From Verrucomicrobiia bacterium (GTDB lineage Bacteria > Verrucomicrobiota > Verrucomicrobiia > Limisphaerales > JADLHS01), in assembly GCA_026125285.1 (NCBI GenBank), contig JAHCLO010000037.1, positions 1 through 64,000 of the forward strand: 64,000 bases of DNA, written 5' to 3'. Every line of letters starts with the position of its first letter. Within the stretch, counting starts at the first letter, position 1. The notes beneath the pieces were generated by a model, which worked only from the letters and a program-made list of their open reading frames with translations, was not told the origin of the DNA and ran no database searches. A program made the position numbers and the translations under genes. Below are positions 48,305 through 57,093 of the stretch, one piece after another.

Positions 48305-50106
48305 CCTTTTCCTCTTCGGACGACGGCATCGTGTAGCAGGATTCCACGGAAAGGCTTCGCCTCGGTGTAAAGCTGGATGCGCCTGCGAATCGAAGTCTGA
48401 ACCTCGGCTGAGGCACCAAGTTTCATGGCCTCTGTTGCAGTCCACTGCGCCTGCTCGAATTCACCGGCTTCCGCGTAGGCCGCCGCCAGCGTATCCAGAT
48501 AAAGGGAATTCCCGTTGGGCGACATGCGGCACGCGAACGAGGCGTGCTCGACGGCTTTGCGCCCGTCGCGAATTGCTGGATCGTCAGAAGCACACAAAAC
48601 CCCCGCGAGAAGATTGTGGTATCGCGGGTCATAGCGCGATTGACGCAAGGCGAGATCGAGATGCACGAGCGCACGTTTCGGCCTGCCTGTCAGCACATAC
48701 GCGCGCGCGATGTTGTAATGCGTTCCGGGGTAATCGAAATAATACTCCAGTACTTCACGAAAACACCCGAGACTCCTCTCTCGCTCGCCAATCACGTCGT
48801 ACCCGATGCCCATACCGAAACACACCAGCGCATTCTTGCCGGTCACTCGCTCGCCATTGCGGGCCAGCGCGAGATCATCTTTCCAGCAAGCCAGTTGCCG
48901 GTGCGTGGAAAAAATCAGAAGCGCAGCGACGCCACTGAATAGCAGAAGCTGCCGCTGGATGGTCATCCATTTCCAATCGCCAATCATCCAGACCAGCGCC
49001 ACGAAGATGCCGATCTGCGGCAGATACATGTAGCGGTCCGCCATGAGGTGCGTTCCGATTTTGATGAGACCCAGGATCGGGGCCAAACAAACGAGAAACC
49101 AAAGGATTCCGACAGAGACGTACTTTCGGGTGCGTAGATTGCGAACGACACACCAAAGCAGAAGCACGACAGCGGTGATAAGCAGCAAAAGCCCGCCGGC
49201 AGATGGACGGGCCGATGGATAATAGACGGCATATCCGTGCGGAATCAGAAGCTGCTTCAGGTACATCGGAATTGCGGAAATGCAGTTCACGGCGCGATCA
49301 GCCATCGGAAACTGCGCGAGGCTGCGGACGGCGCCGACGTTCGATTCCGCGTGAAACGTCAAAAACGTAAATGCGCCGGAGAGGATGAACAGTGGAATCT
49401 TCTCCGCAACAAGCCGCAACGTGCGATGCCAAAACTCCAGACCTGCCTGGCCTTCAGGCTCGCCCGCTGGAAGCCGCTTGAGAGGCCAAAAATCCAACAC
49501 GAGCAACAAAGCCGGCAAGATCACGGCTACGCTCTTGCAAAGCAGACTCAGCAGCATTGCAGCCACCACCGACCCCATTCGCGCTGCGGTCGGTTTCTCC
49601 GTGTAGCGCACGTAAGCGATCAACGCGAGCAGTGCGAAAGCCATTGCCAGAAGGCCCTTGCGTTCAGAAACCCAGGCAACGGTTTCCACATTGATGGGAT
49701 GCCAGGCGAACAAGCCTGCGATAACCAGGCTCTTTCCGGTCTCGCCGGTCGCCCGCTTGACAAAATGAAACAACAGCAGCGTATTGGCGATGTGCAGCCA
49801 GAGATTCGTGAGATGAAATGCCCCGGAATTCACGCCGAAGATCGTGGCATCGACCATGAGCGAAAGCCACGTTAGCGGGTGATAAAACCCCAACGTTGCG
49901 GTCCAACTCCAGATAAAGCTCTCGCGTGTCAGCCCTTGCTTGACGTAGTCATTCTCAGTGACAAAAAAGTTGTCGTCATGCGCGAGGAAGGGATAACTGG
50001 CCACAGCCGCATAAAGAGCAAAAGTGACCAGAACAACCAAGAATCCAAACCATCCACGCTGTGTGGTCAAAAGCCCCCTTACGACGCTGTGCGTAGGGTC
50101 TTTCAT
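48301..50106 (-). CDS. TMTC-like/GT-C glycosyltransferase with C-terminal tetratricopeptide repeats
   Basis: 601 residues. The N-terminal ~400 form about ten membrane helices with conserved loops: YPFLAHDDNFFVTEN (acidic Asp pair of GT-C enzymes), FYHPLTWLSLMVD, HPINVETVAWVSERKGLLAM, and HLMADRYMYLPQIG. The C-terminal ~180 are TPR-like (ALVCFGMGIGYDVIGERERS, GTHYNIARAYVLTGRPKRAL, LYLDTLAAAYAEAGEFEQAQ). This layout is that of eukaryotic TMTC O-mannosyltransferases and their many planctomycete/verrucomicrobial relatives. Membrane-embedded protein or lipid glycosylation is inferred; the GtrA partner is coupled downstream. Confidence 0.87.
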   Translation of the reverse strand: MKDPTHSVVRGLLTTQRGWFGFLVVLVTFALYAAVASYPFLAHDDNFFVTENDYVKQGLTRESFIWSWTATLGFYHPLTWLSLMVDATIFGVNSGAFHLTNLWLHIANTLLLFHFVKRATGETGKSLVIAGLFAWHPINVETVAWVSERKGLLAMAFALLALIAYVRYTEKPTAARMGSVVAAMLLSLLCKSVAVILPALLLVLDFWPLKRLPAGEPEGQAGLEFWHRTLRLVAEKIPLFILSGAFTFLTFHAESNVGAVRSLAQFPMADRAVNCISAIPMYLKQLLIPHGYAVYYPSARPSAGGLLLLITAVVLLLWCVVRNLRTRKYVSVGILWFLVCLAPILGLIKIGTHLMADRYMYLPQIGIFVALVWMIGDWKWMTIQRQLLLFSGVAALLIFSTHRQLACWKDDLALARNGERVTGKNALVCFGMGIGYDVIGERERSLGCFREVLEYYFDYPGTHYNIARAYVLTGRPKRALVHLDLALRQSRYDPRYHNLLAGVLCASDDPAIRDGRKAVEHASFACRMSPNGNSLYLDTLAAAYAEAGEFEQAQWTATEAMKLGASAEVQTSIRRRIQLYTEAKPFRGILLHDAVVRRGKG

Positions 50107-50206
50107 AATTCAGATACGGCATGCCGCTGTTTCGTAAAGGTCCGGACACGCGGTGCCGATTAGTGAACTGGACGAGGGTCTTGGTTCTGCCCCCCACAGG
50201 AACGGG

Positions 50207-51001
50207 CTATGGGCGCAGCTCCTCCCAATGCGGCTGGTGATCTCGGTTCCAGCGACGCCGCAACTCCTCCTCGGTTGGCGACTGCTTATTCTCGCCGAAA
50301 AGCACGCTCGCCTTCAAATGCTCGGTGTGTGTATCGGCAAACCCTACGTTCCAGAGTCCTGAGTGCCGTTTCGTCATGATCTGCAGCGAACGCACATGGA
50401 ATGCTCCCAACGTTCCTCGTTGAGCCTCAAAATAGAAACGATGCACCATTCCCAAAGGTGTCCTGTCAGGAACCGTGTCCCCGTAAGCGATCATCTGGCT
50501 GGGTGAACGCACTTGGGACTCCTTGCACCCCACGAACCCATCTGGAAGGGATACAGTTAGACCGTAAGGAGTGTTCCATCCAACTCCGTGTCCATTCATA
50601 TCGTAACTGACGCCGTTCTCGAATACGCCTCGATCGAAAACGCGACGCCAGACCAGCCGGAGCGGATTACCAGGACATTGATAAAGATCATTTGTCCAGT
50701 TCGCAGACAATGCAGGATACAGTTTGTCTGTCCAGCACGCTAGGGAGTCCTGCCCCGGAGACGGTTCAAAATACGCTGGATATGCTCCGTGGTCCGTGAC
50801 GTATGCGGCCGATGCAATTCCAATCTGGCGCAGGTTGCTCGCGCATTGCGTCAGTTGAGCGCGAGCCTTGGCTCTTGCCAACGCCGGGAGCAGCATCGCC
50901 GCGAGGATTCCGATTATCGCAATCACGACAAGAAGTTCGATCAACGTGAACGCGCTTTGGTCGTTCGTTCGACGCCCCACGGCGATGTCAGTGGCCTTCA
51001 T
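50207..51001 (-). CDS. Type II pseudopilin-like protein, DT variant
   Basis: 264 residues. Prepilin signal NDQSA|FTLIELLVVIAIIGILAAMLLPALARAKARAQ, then CASNLRQIGIASAAYVTDHGAYP. The C-terminal signature is KRHSGLWNVGFADTHTEHL: the usual H-X9-DG ends in DT instead. It is followed by a charged tail. Same expanded family as the gene at 45351. Its start overlaps the end of a membrane-protein remnant (50988-51314) by 14 bases. Confidence 0.9.
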   Translation of the reverse strand: MKATDIAVGRRTNDQSAFTLIELLVVIAIIGILAAMLLPALARAKARAQLTQCASNLRQIGIASAAYVTDHGAYPAYFEPSPGQDSLACWTDKLYPALSANWTNDLYQCPGNPLRLVWRRVFDRGVFENGVSYDMNGHGVGWNTPYGLTVSLPDGFVGCKESQVRSPSQMIAYGDTVPDRTPLGMVHRFYFEAQRGTLGAFHVRSLQIMTKRHSGLWNVGFADTHTEHLKASVLFGENKQSPTEEELRRRWNRDHQPHWEELRP

Positions 51002-51314
51002 GCACTTTTGGCACGGCCCCAGCGGCTCCGCTCAGGTCCGCTGGCCGGATCCTGTGAAGATGGTTTATTTGCCAGATAAAATAGCCACTTCCGAGGAGGA
51101 GTGCAACAACAATGCCGCCCAGAATGTGATTCATCGTCGCCGCGCTCACCCCCAGCAGGCCGTAGGCACTTCCCATGCAGGGGCACGGAGCCGTAACGCC
51201 CATCAGCCAGAGGCAAGACAGCGCAGGCGTTCCAATGCGTCGGCTTCCTTGCCGCAATCGAGGAGCACGACATCCGCGTGGGACGCTTCGATCTGCCGCA
51301 CCGGAGTTGTCCAT
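50988..51314 (-). pseudogene. C-terminal remnant of a MauE/DoxX-like membrane protein
   Basis: The convincing part is the last ~70 residues: VTAPCPCMGSAYGLLGVSAA and HILGGIVVALLLGSGYFIWQ, with a CxC-type thiol pair followed by a membrane helix, as at the end of MauE-like proteins. The preceding ~35 residues (GCRAPRLRQGSRRIG) overlap another frame and look non-native. The upstream three helices of the family are missing. It is probably a deletion remnant. Confidence 0.5.
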
Positions 51315-51433
51315 GGCAAAAGCGCAAGCAAGTGGACGCCCGGAACAGAACCCACACGAGCCACAACTTCACCGCAGACTTCAGCGCGATCTGAAATCGC
51401 CAGCACTGCCACTGAATCGGCTTCTCGCGGCAT
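51203..51433 (-). pseudogene. Truncated response-regulator receiver-like fragment
   Basis: 76 residues: DSVAVLAISDRAEVCGEVVA then VSVPGVHLLALLP-like strand and ADVVLLDCGKEADALERLRC, i.e. beta1-alpha1-beta2-alpha2-beta3 of a receiver domain with a DxG in place of the phospho-acceptor. It stops at LASG where a receiver would have 40 more residues, exactly as the MauE-like frame takes over. A fusion of two truncated genes by deletion is the simplest view. Confidence 0.45.
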
Positions 51434-51659
51434 GACGCGGCCTTTGGTGTTATGCTGCTCTCCTCTCGCGCCCTTTCTCCGGCGCGCCTATGGAATGCCC
51501 ACGCACGGCGAAGGTCAGAACCGCGGAAGAATCGGGGAGGTTGTTCCTCTATCGCTACCGTTTTTACTGTGCGCACGATTCATTCGTGCGCCACGCTACA
51601 CCGGAGCTTGCAGTCAGCAGACAGCAGGCCAGCCCCTATGCACCGGACTTTGGAAGGCG

Positions 51660-52979
51660 TCAGCGAGATTTCGGCCGGCTTTTGTACTTCTCGTACAAAC
51701 GCGTATGCCGGTTATCCAGACTCACTTCCCTGCCGGCAATCCACATACGTTTCACGTTCGAGCGGATGTCCAGAATGTCGCCGTCTGTCACCACCAGGGT
51801 CGCATCCTTGCCGGTTTCGATGGACCCCAGCCGCTCCGCCACGCCTGCGATCTGGGCGGGATAGAGCGTGATCGTTTTCAGCGCCTCATCGGCCGGCAGG
51901 CCAAACGCCGCCGCTTGCGCTGCTTCGTAGGGCAAATTCTTGGCCAGCGACGCGCGATAGCTGCTCAGGCCGATGGCCACTTTCACACCGGCTTTCCACA
52001 GCGCGGCGGGCGCGGCAAATTGAACGTCGTAATTCTCCGTGTCGCGCGGCGGTTGCGTGAACACGTGGTTGTAAATCACGGGCACGGTGTTGGACGCCAG
52101 CAGACCGGCGACTTTCCACGCGTCACGCGCCTCGGCAAGGACGATTTTGAACCGGTTGGTTTCCGCCCAGCTCACCGCGGCGCGAATCTGGCGCGCGTCA
52201 TCGGCGTGAACCGTAATGGGCACCTCGCCCCGGAGCACGGGCAGCATGGCTTCCCATGATGGTACTCGCAAAAAGTTGTCCCCTTCCTTTGCGGCCTCGC
52301 GGGCTTTGGCGTAGGCGCGGGCTTCCTGGAAGAAATCGTCAATTTCCTTGAGCCTCGCCCGGCGTTCCTTGTCCTGCTCTTCGAGGGGCCGCGTGCGTCC
52401 GCGACTCTGCTCGCGCGGCGTGACATCCAGACCGGCGGACGGCCAATAAACGTGGAGCGCGATGGCCGGCTTGACCAGCATGTCTTCGATGGTCCAGCCG
52501 TCGAGCGCCACGAGGGCGGACTGGCCGGCGATCACCCCACCCTGGGGTGTGGGCTGGAAACAGGCCACGCCGTTCGCCCGCGCGACGGGCAGCAGTTCGG
52601 AATCGGGATTCACCGCGAGCCAGGATTGCACCTCTGGCGTGAACTCACCCACTTCCGATTGATCGCGCGTGGCGCGCACCGCGCCGATTTCCACCAGGCC
52701 CAGGTCCGTGTTCAACGCAATCATGCCCGGATAAACGTGCAGCCCGGCGAGGTCCACCGCTTTTGCACCCGTGGCCGAAACCGTCTTGCCGACGGCGGAA
52801 ATCTTCCCGTCCTTGATCAACACCTGACCGGCGGAGATCGTTTCCCCCGAAACCGTGTGAACTGTCGCGCCGGTCAGCAAAACCGATTCTGCGCGCACGA
52901 CCGCCGAGTTCAACGGGCTGAACAATAACGATGCCGCAAGCGCGCAGGAACGTAGCGCAGAATTGCACTCTATCAGCAT
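51660..52979 (-). CDS. Exported amidohydrolase family protein
   Basis: 439 residues from MLIECNSALRSCALAASLLF (signal peptide) at 52979. The frame is open 280 bases further, but that covers a palindromic repeat and is not the gene. Amidohydrolase text: VLLTGATVHTVSGETISAGQVLIKDGKISAVGK, GLHVYPGMIALNTDLGLVE (imidazolonepropionase-like PGxID/HxH with His replaced), VPITVHADDARQIRAAVSWAE, VPVIYNHVFTQPP and GSIETGKDATLVVTDGDILD. Several metal ligands look substituted, so it may be a binding or altered-activity paralogue. It follows the 1001-residue double amidohydrolase on the same strand. Confidence 0.85.
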   Translation of the reverse strand: MLIECNSALRSCALAASLLFSPLNSAVVRAESVLLTGATVHTVSGETISAGQVLIKDGKISAVGKTVSATGAKAVDLAGLHVYPGMIALNTDLGLVEIGAVRATRDQSEVGEFTPEVQSWLAVNPDSELLPVARANGVACFQPTPQGGVIAGQSALVALDGWTIEDMLVKPAIALHVYWPSAGLDVTPREQSRGRTRPLEEQDKERRARLKEIDDFFQEARAYAKAREAAKEGDNFLRVPSWEAMLPVLRGEVPITVHADDARQIRAAVSWAETNRFKIVLAEARDAWKVAGLLASNTVPVIYNHVFTQPPRDTENYDVQFAAPAALWKAGVKVAIGLSSYRASLAKNLPYEAAQAAAFGLPADEALKTITLYPAQIAGVAERLGSIETGKDATLVVTDGDILDIRSNVKRMWIAGREVSLDNRHTRLYEKYKSRPKSR

Positions 52980-53014
52980 CTCTGGAAGTCGTCGCAAGCC
53001 GCGACGATTTTCCC

Positions 53015-53087
53015 GGAGCGCGGACAGCCTTGTCCGCGAGTCGGAACTGGTCGCACAGGAACGCGCGGACAAAGCTGTCCGCGCTCC
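53015..53087. repeat. GAGCGCGGACAGCC inverted repeat, intergenic copy
   Basis: GGAGCGCGGACAGCCTTGTC and GACAAAGCTGTCCGCGCTCC are inverted arms around ~35 bases. Same family as the copy translated inside the phosphodiesterase leader at 43149-43216. Sits in the 278-base gap between the two amidohydrolase genes. Confidence 0.85.
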
Positions 53088-53257
53088 TTGGGTTGCGGCC
53101 GGGCCGCGTTGCGCTGGATCGCGGATGTGAAATCTGCTGGCGTTACGACAGGCCGGTCGTCCGCCGAATGTGACTCGACGATAAAGCAGATTGGAAATCC
53201 GCGCTATACTGCCATCGCACGCTGACATCGTGAATCGTGAACCGTGAATCGTAAATT

Positions 53258-56200
53258 TCATCGTCCTTCCTCCTCTTCATCCAGACAGTGCCGGTCCACG
53301 TAATCGAATTGATGCTCCAGTGCTACGCGGAAGAACGAGCCATCGTCCTTCTTGTCCTCCGCACCACCGCTGCCGCCGCCACCTGCCAGCTTTTTGGCCT
53401 TGGCAATGAGATCAGCCCGTTCCTGCTGCAACGCCGCCGCGCGATCCGCCGCCAACGACCGGTCAAAGTACTTTTTGCCGTCAATCCACGTTTGCAGCAC
53501 CACGCTGCGCGAATCCAGCGGATGGCCCGACCAGACCACGAAATCGGCGTCCTTGCCCGGTTCGAGTGAGCCGACGCGTTTATCAATGCCGAGTTGTTTC
53601 GCCGGATTGAGGGTGACGAACTTGAGGGCGTCCTCCTCCGATGTGCCGCCAAATTTCACCGCCTTGGCGGCCTCCGTGTTCATGCGGCGCGCGAGATCAG
53701 AGGAATCCGAGTTGAACGAAACCAGCACGCCGCGTTCGTGCATCAGCGACCCCGCAAACGGAATCGCGTCATACACCTCGAACTTGAAGGCCCACCAATC
53801 CGCGAAGGCCGAAGCCCCGGCACCGTGCGCGGCGATTTCGTCCGCCACCTTGTAACCTTCGAGGATGTGTTGCAGCGTACCGATCCTCACCTGGAACCGT
53901 TCCATCACGCGCAGGAACGCGAGGATTTCATCCTGCCGATAGCTGTGACAGTGAATGAGGCGTTTGCCTTCGATGATTTCGCCGATGGTTTCGAGTTCCA
54001 GATCGCGGCGTAGTGGGACAGGCATCCTGCCGGTTCGATTCGTCCCGGCTGACCGGCCGGACGCCTGTGCGGCCAGGTACTGTTGCGCGGCGAGGAAGCG
54101 GTTTTCGTGAAACGTCGGCACGCCCATGCGCGACTGGGGAAAACGCGTGGTGTTCCGGTCGCCCCAGTTGGATTGCTTCACGTTTTCGCCCAGTGCGAAC
54201 TTGATACCCGGCGGCGCGCCCTCGAACTTGAGTTCCTCCGGGCTGGCCCCATCGCGCAGTTTGATGACCTGATTCTGGCCGCCGATGGGATTGGCCGAGC
54301 CGTGCAGCAGATTCGCCACGGTCAATCCGCCCGCGAGTTGTTCGTAAAGATTTTTGGTCTCCGAATTCACCACGTCGCCAATGCGGACCATGGCGGAAGA
54401 TGGCAACGTGCCTTCGTTCACCGCACCGAGAATCGCGGTGTGGCTGTGGCAGTCAATCAGGCCGGGGGTGATGTGGAGGCTGCTGCCGTCAATCCACTTT
54501 ACGGGTGGTCCAGAACTGCCTGTGCCTTCGCGAGTGACCGATACAATTCTTCCTTCACGAAAGTACAGGTTCGCGTTGGTCATTCGACCCGACGAACTGC
54601 ATGTCCAAATCGTTGCGCCACTGATGAATGCTCCTATTGCGGTCGAATCGCCAACTTTCACGGGAATCGCTCCTCGCCCCTCCAACGGCGACCGCGCTAC
54701 GCGCTTGGTCCGCAATTCCTTCAACTCCGCTTCCTTCTTCTTTTTTTCAGCCTTCGCCTTCGCAGCCTTTTCAGCGTCCTCGTCTTTCTTCGCTTCCTTC
54801 GGCGGCTCCTTTGCCGCGGCGATGTGAAAATTGCGCCCGTCAATCCACACATCCCGCACGCGTGATTCGGGATCGAAGTAACCTTTCCCTTCCACAATGG
54901 TCAGGTTGGCGATCTTACCCGCTTCGATGGTGCCGAGCTGTTTGTCCATCCCGCAAAGCTTCGCCGGCAAGGTCGTGAGCGCCGCCAGGGCGTCGTCCTC
55001 GGACAAACCACGTTCGAGCGCGAGCTTCAGGTTCTTCCGAAACGCCTTTTTGTCGCTCAAGCTGTAAGTCGTGAATGCAATCTCGAGATCCTGTTGCCGC
55101 AGCAGCGCCGGATTTTCCGCCGCCCAATCCCACGCGCGCAACTGGTCCAGCGAAACCTGGTCCCAATCCTCTTCCGTTGGCGGCTTGGGCAGCGTGGGAA
55201 AATTCACCGGCACGATGAACGTTGGTGGGACAGGCATCCTGCCTGTCTCCCTGGCTACTTCGGCGGACAGGCTGGAAGCCTGTCCCACTAGGTCGGGCCG
55301 GCGCCATTCTTGGCCGCTCGAAACGAGCGCGAAGTCCAGTTTCAATTCCCGCGCCACGCGCGCGGCGCGGTCCACCATCAACGCGCTGCCCGGCTCGATC
55401 AGCACTTGCATTTTCCCTTCCGCCGCCGGCGACAGCGCCTCGAGCGCGGGGTTGAACTCCGGTCGTTTGCGGCCTTGCGGATTCCCTGACCAGTCCGCGT
55501 GATCCAGGGCGTAATGTTGCGCGTCGAAGAAACTCTGCCGCACGGTGGCGATGACCCCCATCAACGAGGCGGGATAGACCCGCTCTTCCGTGCTCCGCGT
55601 GTCGAACGCGATGTGTTGGAATACGTCGGGCTTCAGCACGACCGCGTTGGGGTTGTCTTCGCGCAATTGCACGAGCGCGCTGCTGCCGCGAATGATGCCG
55701 TTCGCGGGCGCGATCAGCGCAGCCGTGAAGCCCTGCTCTCGCAACGGCGCCAACGCCCGGTCGCGCGGCGAGTACTGTGTTACCGCGCGCAACTCAGGGG
55801 TGATGCGGGAGATTTCATGCCCGGGACCGGAGGCGCCCAAGTCGGTCCGTTGTCCGGGTGTGCCGAAAAAGTTCACGCTGCCCGAAGTCAAGCTGTCGGT
55901 GTGGATCGGTTGCGTTTCCGTCGTGGAAACCGGCGCGTTGGTGCCGGAGAGAGGCAGATAAGGTTCGATGAATCCCGCGTAAATCGTCTGCCCGGTCAGG
56001 TCCCAAACCCGCGCCTCGGCAGGCGGCGTCACATTGCCCCCGACGCTTTCGATGTAGCCGTTGCGGATGACCACGGTGGCGACGTCCAGCGTCTCGCCCG
56101 GTTTGATGACGACTTTGCCGCCGACGAGCGCGTGAACGCCGACGGGTTGGGGTCGGAAGCCGGGGGGCGATAATTCGGCGCCGCAGGCTGCAACATGCAA

Positions 56201-56263
56201 CCAAGCGAGGAATGCTAGGGGAGCAACGAAACGCCGGTTGCTGGCGGGGGAAAAGGCTTTCAT
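53258..56263 (-). CDS. Tandem double amidohydrolase, predicted lipoprotein
   Basis: 1001 residues from MKAFSPASNRRFVAPLAFLA at 56263, with a lipobox-like WLHVAAC. First half (to ~520) is an amidohydrolase-like module with poor metal ligands (VWDLTGQTIYAGFIEPYLPL) and the C-terminal GTIEAGKIANLTIVEG. A Lys/Glu-rich linker (~545-580, KAAKAKAEKKKKEAELKE) leads to a second module with good ligands: ITPGLIDCHSHTAIL, IHCHSYRQDEIL, GAGASAFADWWAFK, and GVLVSFNSDSSDLARRMNTE, ending GSLEPGKDADFVVWSGHPLD. Two segments, ~325-347 (GQASSLSAEVARETGRMPVP) and ~735-751 (TGRMPVPLRR), come from a palindromic repeat. Predicted exported hydrolase, possibly dipeptidase-like. Confidence 0.87.
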   Translation of the reverse strand: MKAFSPASNRRFVAPLAFLAWLHVAACGAELSPPGFRPQPVGVHALVGGKVVIKPGETLDVATVVIRNGYIESVGGNVTPPAEARVWDLTGQTIYAGFIEPYLPLSGTNAPVSTTETQPIHTDSLTSGSVNFFGTPGQRTDLGASGPGHEISRITPELRAVTQYSPRDRALAPLREQGFTAALIAPANGIIRGSSALVQLREDNPNAVVLKPDVFQHIAFDTRSTEERVYPASLMGVIATVRQSFFDAQHYALDHADWSGNPQGRKRPEFNPALEALSPAAEGKMQVLIEPGSALMVDRAARVARELKLDFALVSSGQEWRRPDLVGQASSLSAEVARETGRMPVPPTFIVPVNFPTLPKPPTEEDWDQVSLDQLRAWDWAAENPALLRQQDLEIAFTTYSLSDKKAFRKNLKLALERGLSEDDALAALTTLPAKLCGMDKQLGTIEAGKIANLTIVEGKGYFDPESRVRDVWIDGRNFHIAAAKEPPKEAKKDEDAEKAAKAKAEKKKKEAELKELRTKRVARSPLEGRGAIPVKVGDSTAIGAFISGATIWTCSSSGRMTNANLYFREGRIVSVTREGTGSSGPPVKWIDGSSLHITPGLIDCHSHTAILGAVNEGTLPSSAMVRIGDVVNSETKNLYEQLAGGLTVANLLHGSANPIGGQNQVIKLRDGASPEELKFEGAPPGIKFALGENVKQSNWGDRNTTRFPQSRMGVPTFHENRFLAAQQYLAAQASGRSAGTNRTGRMPVPLRRDLELETIGEIIEGKRLIHCHSYRQDEILAFLRVMERFQVRIGTLQHILEGYKVADEIAAHGAGASAFADWWAFKFEVYDAIPFAGSLMHERGVLVSFNSDSSDLARRMNTEAAKAVKFGGTSEEDALKFVTLNPAKQLGIDKRVGSLEPGKDADFVVWSGHPLDSRSVVLQTWIDGKKYFDRSLAADRAAALQQERADLIAKAKKLAGGGGSGGAEDKKDDGSFFRVALEHQFDYVDRHCLDEEEEGR
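54011..54060. repeat. GTGGGACAGGCATCCTGCC repeat inside the double amidohydrolase (second module)
   Basis: GTGGGACAGGCATCCTGCCG with a degenerate partner CCGGCCGGACGCCTGTGCGG. Translated as TNRTGRMPVP on the gene strand. Related to 55224-55289 and to a fragment near 56296. Confidence 0.7.
55224..55289. repeat. GTGGGACAGGCATCCTGCCTGTC inverted repeat inside the double amidohydrolase (first module)
   Basis: GGTGGGACAGGCATCCTGCC and GACAGGCTGGAAGCCTGTCC are inverted arms around CTCCCTGGCTACTTCGGCG. Read in frame as GQASSLSAEVARETGRMPVP, a string I recall from many unrelated Verrucomicrobiota/Planctomycetes proteins. Confidence 0.88.
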
Positions 56264-57093
56264 TACTTGTGATCGTGGCAAGCAACTCAGGTTGAGCCGC
56301 TGTACTGGCAGGATTCCAGTTTCCAGGTTCATTTGTCGGGTCATGCACAAGTGTTGCCCACTACCCGGGGCTTTGGCTTGTGGCGGTGGTGTTTAGCACA
56401 GTCGCCTGCTCAGTCGAAAGCAAATTGTAGGGCGTTCCGCGATATAGACTGAGCCGTCCAACACACTAAACACCCAAAATCGCGCTCCTAAATCCATTGC
56501 CAAGACTTGGAGCCAAGATGCTAAAGAACTCCGGGAACGCCGGCCGGCTATCTCCCATGACCCACTTGTCCGTATCGCCGGTTTTCCAACCGGCGCACGC
56601 CGACTGGAAAGTCGGCGTTACCGATCGGTGTTCGCACAGGGAATCCCTGCACCCGCGAAGCGTAAGTCCCCACAAAGAGCGGCGCTGAAGCCGCACGCAC
56701 TCCAAACGCTTCGCGACCCCTCCGCGTTAGCCAACCTCGCGCAGCGTTTGGAGTGCGGCTGATTTATCGCCGCTTTGGGTGATGGAGGTTAAGAGGAGGG
56801 AGTCTTGTCATCCACGCCCGAACACGAATCTGGCATCGTTCACTGTGGTCGCGGCGTCCGCCGTGCTCGGCTCCACTATAAGCCCGCTCCATCTGAATCC
56901 GGGGAGGATATCCGCCCCGACTCACGTCGGTGACCGCAGTTTCGGGTTCAAGGCGCGAAATTCCCCGGGCAATTTTCACCCCAAAGTCCGGCTGGTGTGC
57001 GAACCGCCCATTTTCATTCTTGATCCCGGCTTGATTCGGGGTTCAAGTTGACATCATTATTCCTTGGTTCGGACAACCAATAGCGGCACCCCT
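56264..57093. other. Long intergenic region with repeats, no supported gene
   Basis: 830 bases. Contains the hairpin-pair repeat at 56572-56623, and around 56660-56780 pieces of a second repeat (GCGGCGCTGAAGCCGCACGC, GCGTTTGGAGTGCGGCTGAT, CGCCGCTTTGGG). Near 56296 there is a fragment of the TGGCAGGATTCCAG family. The right part (56800-57090) is less GC-biased and may carry the promoter of the 57094 gene. No credible reading frame. Confidence 0.5.
56572..56623. repeat. Dispersed hairpin-pair repeat (TTCCAACCGGCG...GACTGGAAAGTCGGCG)
   Basis: TCGCCGGTTTTCCAACCGGC and GCCGACTGGAAAGTCGGCGT, two adjacent hairpins; the same arrangement in inverse orientation lies at 21845-21899. Confidence 0.75.
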
